Assembly: GCF_009996735.1 (NCBI RefSeq)
Contig: NZ_JAACYI010000011.1
Span: 62,001-126,000, forward strand
Source of the DNA: Cellulomonas sp. APG4
Lineage (GTDB): Bacteria > Actinomycetota > Actinomycetes > Actinomycetales > Cellulomonadaceae
DNA: 64,000 bases
Direction: 5' to 3'
The position numbers and the translations under genes were made by a program. Below the pieces are notes generated by a model that made no database searches, was not told where the DNA came from, and saw nothing but the letters and a program-made list of their open reading frames with translations. Positions 1 through 7,908 of the stretch are shown here, in pieces. Every line of letters starts with the position of its first letter. The stretch's first letter is position 1.

Positions 1-51
1 ACAATGGCCCCCGTCCCCACCACGTCCGAGACCGCAACGGAGCCCTCATGA
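1..51 (+). CDS. C-terminal end of an unidentified upstream protein (partial)
   Basis: Reading from base 1 gives an open frame ending with the residues APVPTTSETATEPS and a TGA at 49-51. The TGA overlaps the ATG at 48-50 of the next gene as ATGA, the usual coupling within an operon. Only the tail is inside the window and nothing in it identifies a family. It suggests that the dehydrogenase gene is not the first gene of its operon. Confidence 0.5.
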   Translation, partial: TMAPVPTTSETATEPS

Positions 52-1259
52 CCCAGCGCCAGCTGCCCCGGTGGTCCGAGCTGAGGCCGCTGCTGCGCGT
101 GCGGCCGCTCGAGCTCGACCCCACCGAGCGCAGGCTCCAGCGGGCGCTGTCGGTGTGGGACCTGCGGCGCGCGGCGAAGCGACGTACCCCGCGCTCGGTC
201 TTCGACTACACCGACGGCGCCGCCGAGGCCGAGCTGAGCCTGCGCCGCGCGCGCTCGCTCTTCCGGGACCTCGAGCTGCGCCCCTCGGTGCTCCAGGACG
301 TCTCGTCGGTCGACCTGACCACGTCGGTGCTCGGCCGCCCCTCCGCGACCCCGTTCGCCTTCGCGCCCACCGGCTTCACGCGGATGATGCACCACGAGGG
401 CGAGCGCGCCGTCGTGCGCGTCGCGCAGCGCCACGGCCTCCCGTACGCCCTGTCGACCATGGGCACCACGTCGATCGAGGACGTCGCCGCGGCCGCCCCC
501 GACGCGCGCAAGTGGTTCCAGCTGTACGTGTGGAAGGACCGCGCCGCGGGCGAGGACCTCATGGCCCGCGCCAAGGCGGCCGGCTACGAGGCGCTCATGC
601 TCACGGTCGACGTGCCCGTGGCCGGCGCGCGCCTGCGCGACGTGCGCAACGGCTTCTCGATCCCACCCGCGCTCACGGTGAAGACCGTGCTGGACACGGC
701 GACCCACCCGGCGTGGTGGTTCAACCTGCTGACCACCGAGCCGCTGACCTTCGCGTCGCTGAGCCAGTGGGACGGGACCGTCGCCGAGCTCCTCGACAAG
801 CTGTTCGACCCGAGCATGACCCTCGCGGACCTCGAGTGGCTGCGCGCCACCTGGGACGGCCCACTCATCATCAAGGGCGTCCAGACCGTCGCGGACGCGC
901 GCCGCATGGCGCAGGCCGGGGCCGACGCGATCGTGCTCTCCAACCACGGCGGCCGCCAGCTCGACCGCGCGCCCGTGCCCCTGCGGCTGCTGCCCGACGT
1001 GGTCGAGGCCGTCGGCGACGACGTCGAGCTGTGGGCCGACACCGGGATCATGAGCGGCGCGGACGTCGTGGCCGCGCTCGCCCTGGGCGCCGACGCGACC
1101 CTGGTGGGCCGGGCCTACCTCTACGGGCTCATGGCCGGCGGCGAGCGGGGCGTCGAGCGCACGGTCGAGATCCTCGTGCGCGAGATCCGCCGCACGATGG
1201 CCCTGCTGGGCGTGAGCACGGTCGACGAGCTCGGCCCGCAGCACGTCCGCCTGCCCTGA
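48..1259 (+). CDS. FMN-dependent alpha-hydroxy-acid oxidase/dehydrogenase (LldD family)
   Basis: 403-residue enzyme of the FMN-dependent 2-hydroxy-acid dehydrogenase family, which oxidises L-lactate, glycolate or related 2-hydroxy acids to 2-oxo acids. The family signature SNHGGRQLD, with the catalytic histidine, lies near residues 298-306. A conserved lysine (LIIKGV) precedes it, and the ADTGIMSGADV and GADATLVGRAYLYG segments bind the FMN phosphate. Length is normal for actinobacterial members. The ATG overlaps the stop of an upstream gene. A 57-nt gap separates it from an MFS gene, so an operon with the carrier and a beta-galactosidase is likely. The natural substrate cannot be read from the sequence; lactate is only the commonest one. 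Confidence 0.9.
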   Translation: MTQRQLPRWSELRPLLRVRPLELDPTERRLQRALSVWDLRRAAKRRTPRSVFDYTDGAAEAELSLRRARSLFRDLELRPSVLQDVSSVDLTTSVLGRPSATPFAFAPTGFTRMMHHEGERAVVRVAQRHGLPYALSTMGTTSIEDVAAAAPDARKWFQLYVWKDRAAGEDLMARAKAAGYEALMLTVDVPVAGARLRDVRNGFSIPPALTVKTVLDTATHPAWWFNLLTTEPLTFASLSQWDGTVAELLDKLFDPSMTLADLEWLRATWDGPLIIKGVQTVADARRMAQAGADAIVLSNHGGRQLDRAPVPLRLLPDVVEAVGDDVELWADTGIMSGADVVAALALGADATLVGRAYLYGLMAGGERGVERTVEILVREIRRTMALLGVSTVDELGPQHVRLP

Positions 1260-1316
1260 CCGCCGCCGCACGCGGGGCCGCACGCGCCCATCCGTCCGCA
1301 CCACCCCGGGACCACC

Positions 1317-2645
1317 GTGACCGACACCGCGCTGCTGCGCCGGCCCGACTTCCGCCTGTTCGCCGGCGCCCAGCTGCTCGGGAGCACGGGCGTGTGGATG
1401 CTGCGCATGGCCATGGACTGGCTCGTGCTCGAGCTCACGGACTCGCCCGCGGCGGTCGGCGTCCTCGTGGCGCTGCAGTTCCTGCCCATGCTCGTGGTGG
1501 GGCCGCTCGCGGGCGTGCTCGTCGACCGGCACGACCGTCGGCGCCTCGTGCTCGCGGCGCAGGCGGCCTCGGTGCTGATCGCCGTCGTGCTCGCGGCCCT
1601 CACGCTGGGCGACGTCGTGCTCCTGTGGCACGTCTACGCGCTCGCGACCGTGCTCGGCGTGGTCGGCGCCATCGACACCCCTGGTCGGCAGGTGCTCGTG
1701 AACGAGGTGGTGGGCGACGGTCGGCTGCGCAGCGCGATCAGCCTCACCAACGCGATCTCCCAGGGCGGTGGGCTCGTGGGGCCGGCGGTCGCCGGGTTCG
1801 TGATCGCCGAGGTGGGCGAGGGCTGGTCGTTCGGCCTCAACGCCGTCGTCGGCCTGTGCGTCGTGGCGCTGCTGCTCGCGATCCGACCGCACCGGCTGCA
1901 CGTCGTACCCCGCCTGCCGCGCGGCCCCGGCCAGGTGCGCGAGGGCTTCCGCTACGTGGCGGCCCGGTCGCACCTGCTCGCCGTCGTCGGCCTCGCGGGC
2001 CTCATGGGCGCGTTCGGCCTCAACGGCCCCGTGGTGTGGACGGCGTTCGCCGACGGCGTCTGGGCCACGGGGGCGTGGGGGTTCGGGCTGTACAACTCCG
2101 TCGCCGCCGTGGGCGCCGTCGCGGGTGCTCTGCTCGCCTCGCGGGCGCGGAGCCTGCGCGTGCGCGGGGTGGTGCTCGCCGCGGCGCTCTTCGGCGTCGC
2201 CGAGACGGTCGTGGCCGTCATGCCCACGCACGCGACGTTCCTGGTCGCGGTCGCCGCCGTGGGCGTGACGACGCTGCTCTTCCTGTCGAGCGCGATCACC
2301 TGGGTCCAGCTCACCGCGGACGCGCACGTGCGCGGTCGCGTGCTCGCGATCTACTCCCCCGTGCTGCTGGGCGGCCACGCGCTGGGCGGTCTCGTCCAGG
2401 GCGCGCTCGTCGAGCACCTCGGGGTGCGCGGTGGGCTCGTCGCGACGGGCGGGCTCGCGCTCGTGTCCACGGGGACCGTCGCCGCCTTCCTACGGCGTGA
2501 GCTGCGCCGCCGGCCCGCCGTGCCGCCCTCGACCCCGCTCGCCTCGACCGCGCACCCCGCCCCGTCCGACCTCGTTCCCACCCCGGCCCACCGGCCCGAC
2601 AGCACCGCCCGCCAGCCCGACAGCACCACCGGAGGGACACCATGA
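1317..2645 (+). CDS. MFS transporter (MFS_3 / EntS-like)
   Basis: 442-residue major facilitator with about 12 hydrophobic segments between residues 10 and 400. The MFS loop motif GVLVDRHDRRRLV lies between TM2 and TM3. The N-terminus (RRPDFRLFAGAQLLGSTGVWM) is typical of the MFS_3 exporter-like group, and the last 40 residues are a Pro/Ser/Thr-rich cytoplasmic tail. The start is GTG at 1317. The TGA overlaps the ATG of the following beta-galactosidase (ATGA), so the two are translationally coupled. Coupling to a glycosidase could mean sugar movement, but this subgroup is mostly drug or siderophore export, so the substrate is unknown. Confidence 0.85.
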   Translation: MTDTALLRRPDFRLFAGAQLLGSTGVWMLRMAMDWLVLELTDSPAAVGVLVALQFLPMLVVGPLAGVLVDRHDRRRLVLAAQAASVLIAVVLAALTLGDVVLLWHVYALATVLGVVGAIDTPGRQVLVNEVVGDGRLRSAISLTNAISQGGGLVGPAVAGFVIAEVGEGWSFGLNAVVGLCVVALLLAIRPHRLHVVPRLPRGPGQVREGFRYVAARSHLLAVVGLAGLMGAFGLNGPVVWTAFADGVWATGAWGFGLYNSVAAVGAVAGALLASRARSLRVRGVVLAAALFGVAETVVAVMPTHATFLVAVAAVGVTTLLFLSSAITWVQLTADAHVRGRVLAIYSPVLLGGHALGGLVQGALVEHLGVRGGLVATGGLALVSTGTVAAFLRRELRRRPAVPPSTPLASTAHPAPSDLVPTPAHRPDSTARQPDSTTGGTP

Positions 2646-4693
2646 CCGAGCAGCCCACCCGTCCGGCCCCGGACGCACGACCCTGGCCCCTCGGGGTCGA
2701 GGGGATCGCGTACGGCGGCGACTACAACCCCGAGCAGTGGCCCGTCGCGACCCGCGTCGAGGACGTCGAGCTCATGCAGCGCGCAGGCGTCAACCTCGTG
2801 AGCGTCGGGATCTTCAGCTGGGCGATGCTCGAGCCGCGCGAGGGCGAGCTCGACTGGGGCTGGCTCGACGACGTGCTCGACCGCCTGCACGCCGGCGGGA
2901 TCCGGGTCGCGCTCGCGACCGCCACCGCGTCCCCGCCGCCGTGGCTCACGCGCGCCCACCCCGAGGTGCTGCCCGAGCTCGCCGACGGGACCGTGCTGTG
3001 GCCCGGCGCGCGGCAGGCCTACTCCGTCTCCTCGCCCGTGTTCCGCGAGTACGCGGTGCGGATGACGCGGCGCATGGCCGAGCGCTACGGCTCGCACCCG
3101 GCGCTCGCGCTGTGGCACGTCGACAACGAGCTCGGCTGCCACGTGCCGCACGACTTCTCCGACGACGCCGCGGCCGCGTTCCGTCGCTGGCTCGAGCACC
3201 GCTACGGCACGGTCGAGGCGCTCGACGAGGCCTGGGGCACCGCCTTCTGGTCCCAGCGCTACTCGACGTTCGACGAGGTGCTGCCACCCCGTCAGGTGCC
3301 GGGCTTCGCGAACCCCACGCAGCAGCTCGACTTCGCGCGGTTCTCGTCCGACGAGCTGCTGACGCACTACCGCGCGCTGCGCGACGTGCTGCGCGAGGTC
3401 ACCCCGCACGTGCCCACGACGACCAACCTCATGCTCTCCACGGGCACCAAGTGGATGGACTACTTCTCGTGGGCCGACGACCTCGACGTGGTGGCCAACG
3501 ACCACTACGTGCGGGCGCACGACCCGGAGGGCCACGTCGAGCTCGCGTTCAGCGCCGACCTGAGCCGCGGCGTCGCGGACGGGCGGCCCTGGATCCTCAT
3601 GGAGCACTCGACCTCGGCCGTCAACTGGCAGGAGCGCAACCGCGCCAAGGGGCCCGGGGAGATGCTGCGGAACTCCCTCGCGCACGTGGCCCGTGGCGCG
3701 GACGCGGTGATGTTCTTCCAGTGGCGGCAGTCCCGGGCCGGGGCCGAGAAGTTCCACTCGGCGATGCTGCCGCACGCGGGCACGGACACGGACGTGTGGC
3801 GCTCGACCGTGCGGCTCGGTGAGGTGCTGCGCGCGCTCGCACCCGTGCGCGGCAGCGAGGTGCGGGCCGACGTCGCGCTGTGCTTCGACTACCCCGCGTG
3901 GTGGGCCGCCGAGCTCGACTCGCACCCCACGCAGGCGCTGCGCTACACCGACGAGGTCATGGCCTGGTACCGCCAGCTCTGGCTCCGGGGCGTGACCGCC
4001 GACGTCGTGCGACCCGGCGCAGACCTCGGGGCCTACCGGCTCGTCGTCGTGCCGGTGCTGTACAGCGTGACCGACGCCGACGCCGCTCGGATCGCCGCCG
4101 CCGCCCGCGCCGGGGCGACCGTGGTGGTCACCTACTTCAGCGGGATCGTCGACGAGCACGACCACGTGCGCCTCGGCGGCTACCCGGGCGCGTTCCGGGA
4201 GCTGCTGGGCGTGCGCAGCGAGGAGATCTTCCCGCTGCTCGCCGCGGAGCGGGTCACGCTCGACGACGGCACCACCGCCGACCTCTGGACCGAGAAGACG
4301 CACCTCGAGGGCGCGGTCCCGGTCCGGACCTACGCCGACGGCGTCCTCGCGGGGCTGCCCGCGGTGACCCGGAACGACGTCGGGCAGGGGTCGGCCTGGT
4401 ACGTCGCGACGCGACCCGACGAGCTGGGGCTCGCGCGGCTGGTCGACGAGCTGCTCGGCGAGGCCGGTGTGCTCCCGACCGTGCCGGCCCCGCCGCCAGG
4501 GGTCGAGGTGGTGCGGCGGAGGCGGACGGCCGAGGCGCCCGACGGCGCCGCGACGGGCTTCCTCTTCGTGCTCAACCACACCGCCGAGGCGGTTGAGGTC
4601 GCGGCCACCGGCACGGACCTGCTCACCGGCGCCGAGGCCCGCGGGAGCGTGCACGTGCCGGCGCACGGCGTCGCCGTCGTGCAGGAGGCCTGA
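2642..4693 (+). CDS. beta-galactosidase, glycoside hydrolase family 42
   Basis: 683-residue GH42 enzyme hydrolysing terminal beta-galactosides. It begins with the family hallmark YGGDYNPEQWP (residues 24-34). The general acid/base is E163 in WHVDNELG and the nucleophile is E321 in ILMEHSTSAVNW. Domains follow in the usual order: TIM barrel to about residue 390, a trimerisation domain (390-610) and a C-terminal beta domain. The four-cysteine zinc site found in many GH42 enzymes is absent: the barrel segment has only C166. There is no signal peptide, so it acts inside the cell on imported galacto-oligosaccharides. It is coupled to the MFS gene by a 4-nt overlap. Confidence 0.93.
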   Translation: MTEQPTRPAPDARPWPLGVEGIAYGGDYNPEQWPVATRVEDVELMQRAGVNLVSVGIFSWAMLEPREGELDWGWLDDVLDRLHAGGIRVALATATASPPPWLTRAHPEVLPELADGTVLWPGARQAYSVSSPVFREYAVRMTRRMAERYGSHPALALWHVDNELGCHVPHDFSDDAAAAFRRWLEHRYGTVEALDEAWGTAFWSQRYSTFDEVLPPRQVPGFANPTQQLDFARFSSDELLTHYRALRDVLREVTPHVPTTTNLMLSTGTKWMDYFSWADDLDVVANDHYVRAHDPEGHVELAFSADLSRGVADGRPWILMEHSTSAVNWQERNRAKGPGEMLRNSLAHVARGADAVMFFQWRQSRAGAEKFHSAMLPHAGTDTDVWRSTVRLGEVLRALAPVRGSEVRADVALCFDYPAWWAAELDSHPTQALRYTDEVMAWYRQLWLRGVTADVVRPGADLGAYRLVVVPVLYSVTDADAARIAAAARAGATVVVTYFSGIVDEHDHVRLGGYPGAFRELLGVRSEEIFPLLAAERVTLDDGTTADLWTEKTHLEGAVPVRTYADGVLAGLPAVTRNDVGQGSAWYVATRPDELGLARLVDELLGEAGVLPTVPAPPPGVEVVRRRRTAEAPDGAATGFLFVLNHTAEAVEVAATGTDLLTGAEARGSVHVPAHGVAVVQEA

Positions 4694-4711
4694 CCCGGTG
4701 GCGCCGCCGCA

Positions 4712-4742
4712 GGACCTCGCTCGCCGGTCGCGGGTGAGGTCC
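4712..4742. terminator. hairpin between convergent genes
   Basis: GGACCTC at 4712-4718 pairs with GAGGTCC at 4736-4742, extendable by a G-U and a C-G pair. It lies between the convergent beta-galactosidase and rhamnose mutarotase genes. There is no U-tract, as is common in high-GC actinobacteria, so termination activity is inferred from position. Confidence 0.4.
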
Positions 4743-4762
4743 CGCGGAGCACGGCCCAGGCA

Positions 4763-5107
4763 TCAGTCCAGCGCCGCGAGCTGGTCCTCGAGGTTGAAGA
4801 CGAGCGGCAGCGGACGCATGCGCTCGTCAGGGCGCGCGCCGTCGAGCGCCTCGAAGTACGGCGCCGTCGTGGCCTGCCACCGACCGTTGACCTCGGTGCG
4901 CTCCATCGCGGCCTGCGCCGCGGCGAAGTCCTCGGTCTCGAGGTAGCCGACGAGCAGGCCGCTCGACCCGTCGAGGAACAGCGAGTAGTTGTGCCAGCCC
5001 GCGTCGCGCAGCGCGCGCAGCATCTCGGGCCACACCGTGGTGTGGTGCTCGCGGTACTCGTCGACCTTGTCCCTGCGCAACCTCAGCAGGAAGCAGATGC
5101 GCTGCAC
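4763..5107 (-). CDS. rhaM: L-rhamnose mutarotase
   Basis: 114-residue RhaM/YiiL-type protein interconverting the alpha and beta anomers of L-rhamnose, the first intracellular step of rhamnose use. The sequence has the family pattern: N-terminal QRICFLLRLRRDKVDEYREHH, a WPEML segment, NYSLFLDG and a C-terminal LVFNLEDQL. The frame stays open far upstream, but the GTG at 5107 is preceded by GAGGAG at a good distance and starts exactly where the family starts. No rhamnose isomerase, kinase or aldolase is in the window. A LacI-type palindrome lies about 180 nt upstream. It implies that rhamnose is released from the polysaccharides that nearby enzymes attack. Confidence 0.9.
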   Translation of the reverse strand: MQRICFLLRLRRDKVDEYREHHTTVWPEMLRALRDAGWHNYSLFLDGSSGLLVGYLETEDFAAAQAAMERTEVNGRWQATTAPYFEALDGARPDERMRPLPLVFNLEDQLAALD

Positions 5108-5283
5108 GGCACTCCTCGTCGAGCCTGGCCCGGGCCGGAGCAGGTGGGGTGCCCCGGCCCGGGACAGGGGCTCGGACGTCGTGGGGGGCGCTGAGCGCGA
5201 CCGTCGCCGCAGGACTGCTCCGAGCCTAAGCGGGCCCGGCGCGACCGACCACCCCGGCGACGACGGACGCGTTCCCACCCGTC

Positions 5284-5299
5284 GATGAATCGTTTCATC
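5284..5299. promoter_or_regulatory. LacI-family operator candidate
   Basis: GATGAATCGTTTCATC is a 16-bp palindrome with a central CG and seven of eight symmetric pairs matched. This is the classic form of LacI-family operators in sugar-utilisation genes. It lies in the 254-nt gap upstream of the rhamnose mutarotase and just beyond the end of the cupin gene. A second nested repeat, CGTTTC-ATCA-GAAACG (5291-5306), overlaps it. No LacI-family gene is present in the window. Confidence 0.6.
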
Positions 5300-5361
5300 A
5301 GAAACGTAGGCATCCTGCAGAGGTGCGTCAAGCCCGCGGGCAGCACGGTCGCCGCCGGGCG

Positions 5362-6099
5362 TCAGGCGAGGTCCCACGTGCGCAGGCGTCCGCACATGCC
5401 CCAGCGCTCGGGCCCGGGCGCCGCCGTGGTGCTCGCGATCGCGCCGTCCGCGAGGTGCGTGCCCGACGACGTGCTGAGGGTCGCGAGCGCCGCGTGCGTC
5501 GCCTCGACCGTGGGCTCCACGCGCTCGGCCCACAGCCCGCGCCACGCGTCGACCCGCGGGGCGACGAGCCGCGCGGCCGCGGCGTGCAGCGGCGCCAGGG
5601 CCTCGGGACCGTCGCGCTCGACCGCGGCGAGCATCTCGGCATAGCCCTCGAGGGCGAGGTCGCGGCGCCGGAGGGCCGCCTCGCCGACGGCGGCCTCACC
5701 GTGCTCGGCCGAGGGAAGCGTCGCGGCACGTGCGTACGCCTCGGGGTCCGCGAGCACCTCGGCCGGGAAGGTCAGCACGGCGTCGCCCGCCTCGGGCAGG
5801 CCCGCGTTCGACATGGCCACGACGAGCTCGAGCCCGCCGTGGTCCACCAGGCGGTGCACGACCCCGGGCGTGAACCACGCGACCACCCCGGGCTCGAGGG
5901 ACGTCCGGGTCGCGCCGTCGGCGCCCAGCGTGTGCACCTCGCCGGCGCCCGCGACCACCACGTAGCCCTCGCTCGAGACCGTGTGCAGGTGCGGCGTCCC
6001 ACCGCCCGCCGCGGCCCCGTCGGGCCGTCGCAGGTCGGGCACGGGCCAGTCGTACACCCGCAACCTGCTGACCGACGTGCCGCCCGGGAAGGGGATCAC
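5362..6099 (-). CDS. cupin-domain protein
   Basis: 245-residue protein with one cupin barrel in its first half (about residues 30-110). It shows the HLHTVSSEGYVVVAGAGEV and LEPGVVAWFTPGVVHRLV segments, in which histidines could bind a metal. The C-terminal half is alpha-helical, Ala/Glu-rich and not recognised. The GTG at 6099 overlaps the TGA of the PmoA-like gene (GTGA), so the two are coupled and probably work on the same substrate. The family is too broad to predict a reaction; an isomerase or sensor role in sugar metabolism is a guess from the neighbours. Confidence 0.75.
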   Translation of the reverse strand: MIPFPGGTSVSRLRVYDWPVPDLRRPDGAAAGGGTPHLHTVSSEGYVVVAGAGEVHTLGADGATRTSLEPGVVAWFTPGVVHRLVDHGGLELVVAMSNAGLPEAGDAVLTFPAEVLADPEAYARAATLPSAEHGEAAVGEAALRRRDLALEGYAEMLAAVERDGPEALAPLHAAAARLVAPRVDAWRGLWAERVEPTVEATHAALATLSTSSGTHLADGAIASTTAAPGPERWGMCGRLRTWDLA

Positions 6100-7034
6100 G
6101 CCGAGCCCTGCGCCGCGAGCGCCGCGCCGCCCAGGTCGGCGAGCGCGGCGGCCCGGTCCGGGTCCGCGGCGCGGTCGGCCACCACCACCGCGTACGCGAG
6201 CTCGAGCGTCGCGCCGTCGGGGAACGCGACCTCCTCGCTGAAGAACGGCGCGGGGTTGACGCACGCGAACGGGTCGGAGCGCACGAACCACTGCGGCGGG
6301 TGGTGCGGGTTCGCGTCGTCGTCCACGAAGAGCACGGTCGAGGCACGGCCCTCGGCGTGCTCGCCCGTGAAGCCCATCCACGGCGCGCGCTCACCGCGCA
6401 GCTCCTCGGTGCCGGCGCGCCCGGGGGCGAGCACCGTCCCGCCCGTGAAGGACATCGGCCCGCGCCAGAAGAGCCCGCCGTACCCCGCGTTCTCGCGCCC
6501 GTGCGTGGTGGGCGAGCCGATGTCGAGCGCCCCGCCGCTCACGTTGGTCAGCCGCGTGCGGAAGGTGAGCACCCACGCGTCGTCGGCCGGCACCGTCGCA
6601 CCCAGCTCACGCCGCTCGCGCACGACGACGGGCCCGGTGCTGCCCTCGTGCTCGGCGCGCCACAGCAGGTCCTCGACCACGTGCGCCTCGCCGTCGCCGT
6701 CCACGCGCGCGAACGACTCGTGCAGCATCGAGCCGTTGTTCGGGAGCTGCCGGTACCCCTCGCCGCGCACGAACGTGGGCCCGCCCCAGAAGTTGTGCGG
6801 ACCCACGTGCGGCAGCGAGAGCGAGATGCCCTTGTGCCACACGTGGTCCTCGGGCCGGAACACCGTGACGAGCTCACCGCCCAGCGTGCGCACGGGGTGC
6901 AGGTACGGCCGGGGCGACTCGAGCTGCACCTCACCGGGCGAGTGCACGTAGGTGGCGAGCGGCCGCCCGCGGTGCACCAGCTCGAGCGCGGTGTCGTCGA
7001 GGTGGTGGACCGCGAGCTCGGGTCCGTGCGTCAT
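6096..7034 (-). CDS. PmoA-like family protein (DUF6807)
   Basis: 312-residue protein of the family annotated as 'methane oxygenase PmoA' although it is unrelated to particulate methane monooxygenase. The typical features are SPGEVQLESPRPYLHPVRTLGG near the N-terminus, the DHVWHKGISLSLPHVG segment, NFWGGPT, and a C-terminal PWMGFTGEH / PFFSEEVAF region. The fold is probably a beta-sandwich like those of carbohydrate-active enzymes. Members usually sit in sugar-catabolic loci, as here beside rhamnose mutarotase. The start at 7034 follows a clean GGAGGA site; longer in-frame extensions run into the next gene. Biochemical function is unknown. Confidence 0.75.
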   Translation of the reverse strand: MTHGPELAVHHLDDTALELVHRGRPLATYVHSPGEVQLESPRPYLHPVRTLGGELVTVFRPEDHVWHKGISLSLPHVGPHNFWGGPTFVRGEGYRQLPNNGSMLHESFARVDGDGEAHVVEDLLWRAEHEGSTGPVVVRERRELGATVPADDAWVLTFRTRLTNVSGGALDIGSPTTHGRENAGYGGLFWRGPMSFTGGTVLAPGRAGTEELRGERAPWMGFTGEHAEGRASTVLFVDDDANPHHPPQWFVRSDPFACVNPAPFFSEEVAFPDGATLELAYAVVVADRAADPDRAAALADLGGAALAAQGSA

Positions 7035-7078
7035 GGGTCCTCCGTCGTCGTCGGTGACGTGTCGACCCCAGCCTGCCG

Positions 7079-7471
7079 TCAGAGCCGCCCGAGCGCGACG
7101 GCGAGCGCGACGAGCCCGCCCGCGGTGGGCAGGAGCGCCGTGAGCAGCAGCAACCGCCCCCCGGGCATCACCGCACGGGGCACGAACCCGGGCCGGCGAC
7201 CGGGCGCCGGGCGGCCCGTGAGCACCTCGTGCACCCGGCGGTACCGCGCGATGCTCGCAGCCAGCAGGCCCAGCCCGCACGCGGTCCCGAGCGCCGCGAC
7301 CGCGACCGCCCCGACCTCGAGCCCGGGGGCCAGCAGCCGCGCGACGACGAGCGGGCCGATGGTCAGCGCGAGGGCCGTGCGGCGCCAGGAGAGCGCGGTG
7401 CGCTCGGGCTGCAGGCCGACGTCGAACGGACGGGCCTCGGCGGGTGCGCCGTCGGGCTGCGGACCGGTCAC
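7079..7471 (-). CDS. DUF202 membrane protein
   Basis: 130-residue protein with three predicted membrane helices. It begins with the DUF202 pattern LQPERTALSWRRTALAL, an N-terminal amphipathic/charged segment followed by the first helix. Its GTG start (7471) overlaps the stop of a second, longer DUF202 gene upstream (GTGA). Paired DUF202 genes are common in actinobacteria. The function of the family is not established. Confidence 0.75.
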   Translation of the reverse strand: MTGPQPDGAPAEARPFDVGLQPERTALSWRRTALALTIGPLVVARLLAPGLEVGAVAVAALGTACGLGLLAASIARYRRVHEVLTGRPAPGRRPGFVPRAVMPGGRLLLLTALLPTAGGLVALAVALGRL

Positions 7472-7908
7472 GGGACCAGCAGGCCCACGAGCACGAGGAC
7501 CCCGGCGACCAGGGTGCCGAGGGCGAGCGGCGCTGCCATGCGGGGCGACGGGAGGGCCCGGCCCATGCGCAGCGCCTGCTCGACGCGCACCCAGCTCCAC
7601 CAGGCCTGGAGAGGCAGCAGGGTGCCGAGCGCGAGGAAGATCAGTGACGCGGCCAGCCCCAGACCGCGCTGGACCGGGAGGTCGAGGGCCTCGAGGGCGA
7701 TCCCCGCCGCGAGCAGCGCGAGCGACGTGCGGATCCAGGCGAGGAACGTGCGCTCGTTGGCGAGGGTGAAGCGCACGTCGGGCTCGTCCCCCCGCGCGAA
7801 GACCGAGCGCGGGAACCGCCGCCCGGGCGGCGGGGGCGCACCGTCCTCGGACGCTCCGGCCTCGGGCGTACCGTCCCCGGCAGGCGGGGTGCCCGGGGCC
7901 CCGCTCAC
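7468..7908 (-). CDS. YidH/DUF202 family membrane protein
   Basis: 146-residue protein. A Pro/Gly-rich cytosolic stretch of about 35 residues is followed by the DUF202 core (VRFTLANERTFLAWIRTSLA) and three membrane helices, as in E. coli YidH. The start GTG at 7908 overlaps the stop of the aldo-keto reductase gene (GTGA), and its own stop overlaps the next DUF202 gene. The three genes are therefore translationally chained. Function unknown. Confidence 0.8.
   Translation of the reverse strand: MSGAPGTPPAGDGTPEAGASEDGAPPPPGRRFPRSVFARGDEPDVRFTLANERTFLAWIRTSLALLAAGIALEALDLPVQRGLGLAASLIFLALGTLLPLQAWWSWVRVEQALRMGRALPSPRMAAPLALGTLVAGVLVLVGLLVP

Noticed and set aside
71-2500. 809-codon frame overlapping the dehydrogenase and MFS genes
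   Set aside because: It is a frame-shifted shadow with Arg/Ala/Pro-dominated sequence, and the other frame has complete family motifs.
2351-4666. 771-codon frame antisense to the first GH42
   Set aside because: Antisense shadow. The sense product has both GH42 catalytic glutamates.
4763-5545. Long version (260 residues) of the rhamnose mutarotase
   Set aside because: The N-terminal extension is unrelated low-complexity sequence, and the GTG at 5107 has a good ribosome-binding site and gives family length.
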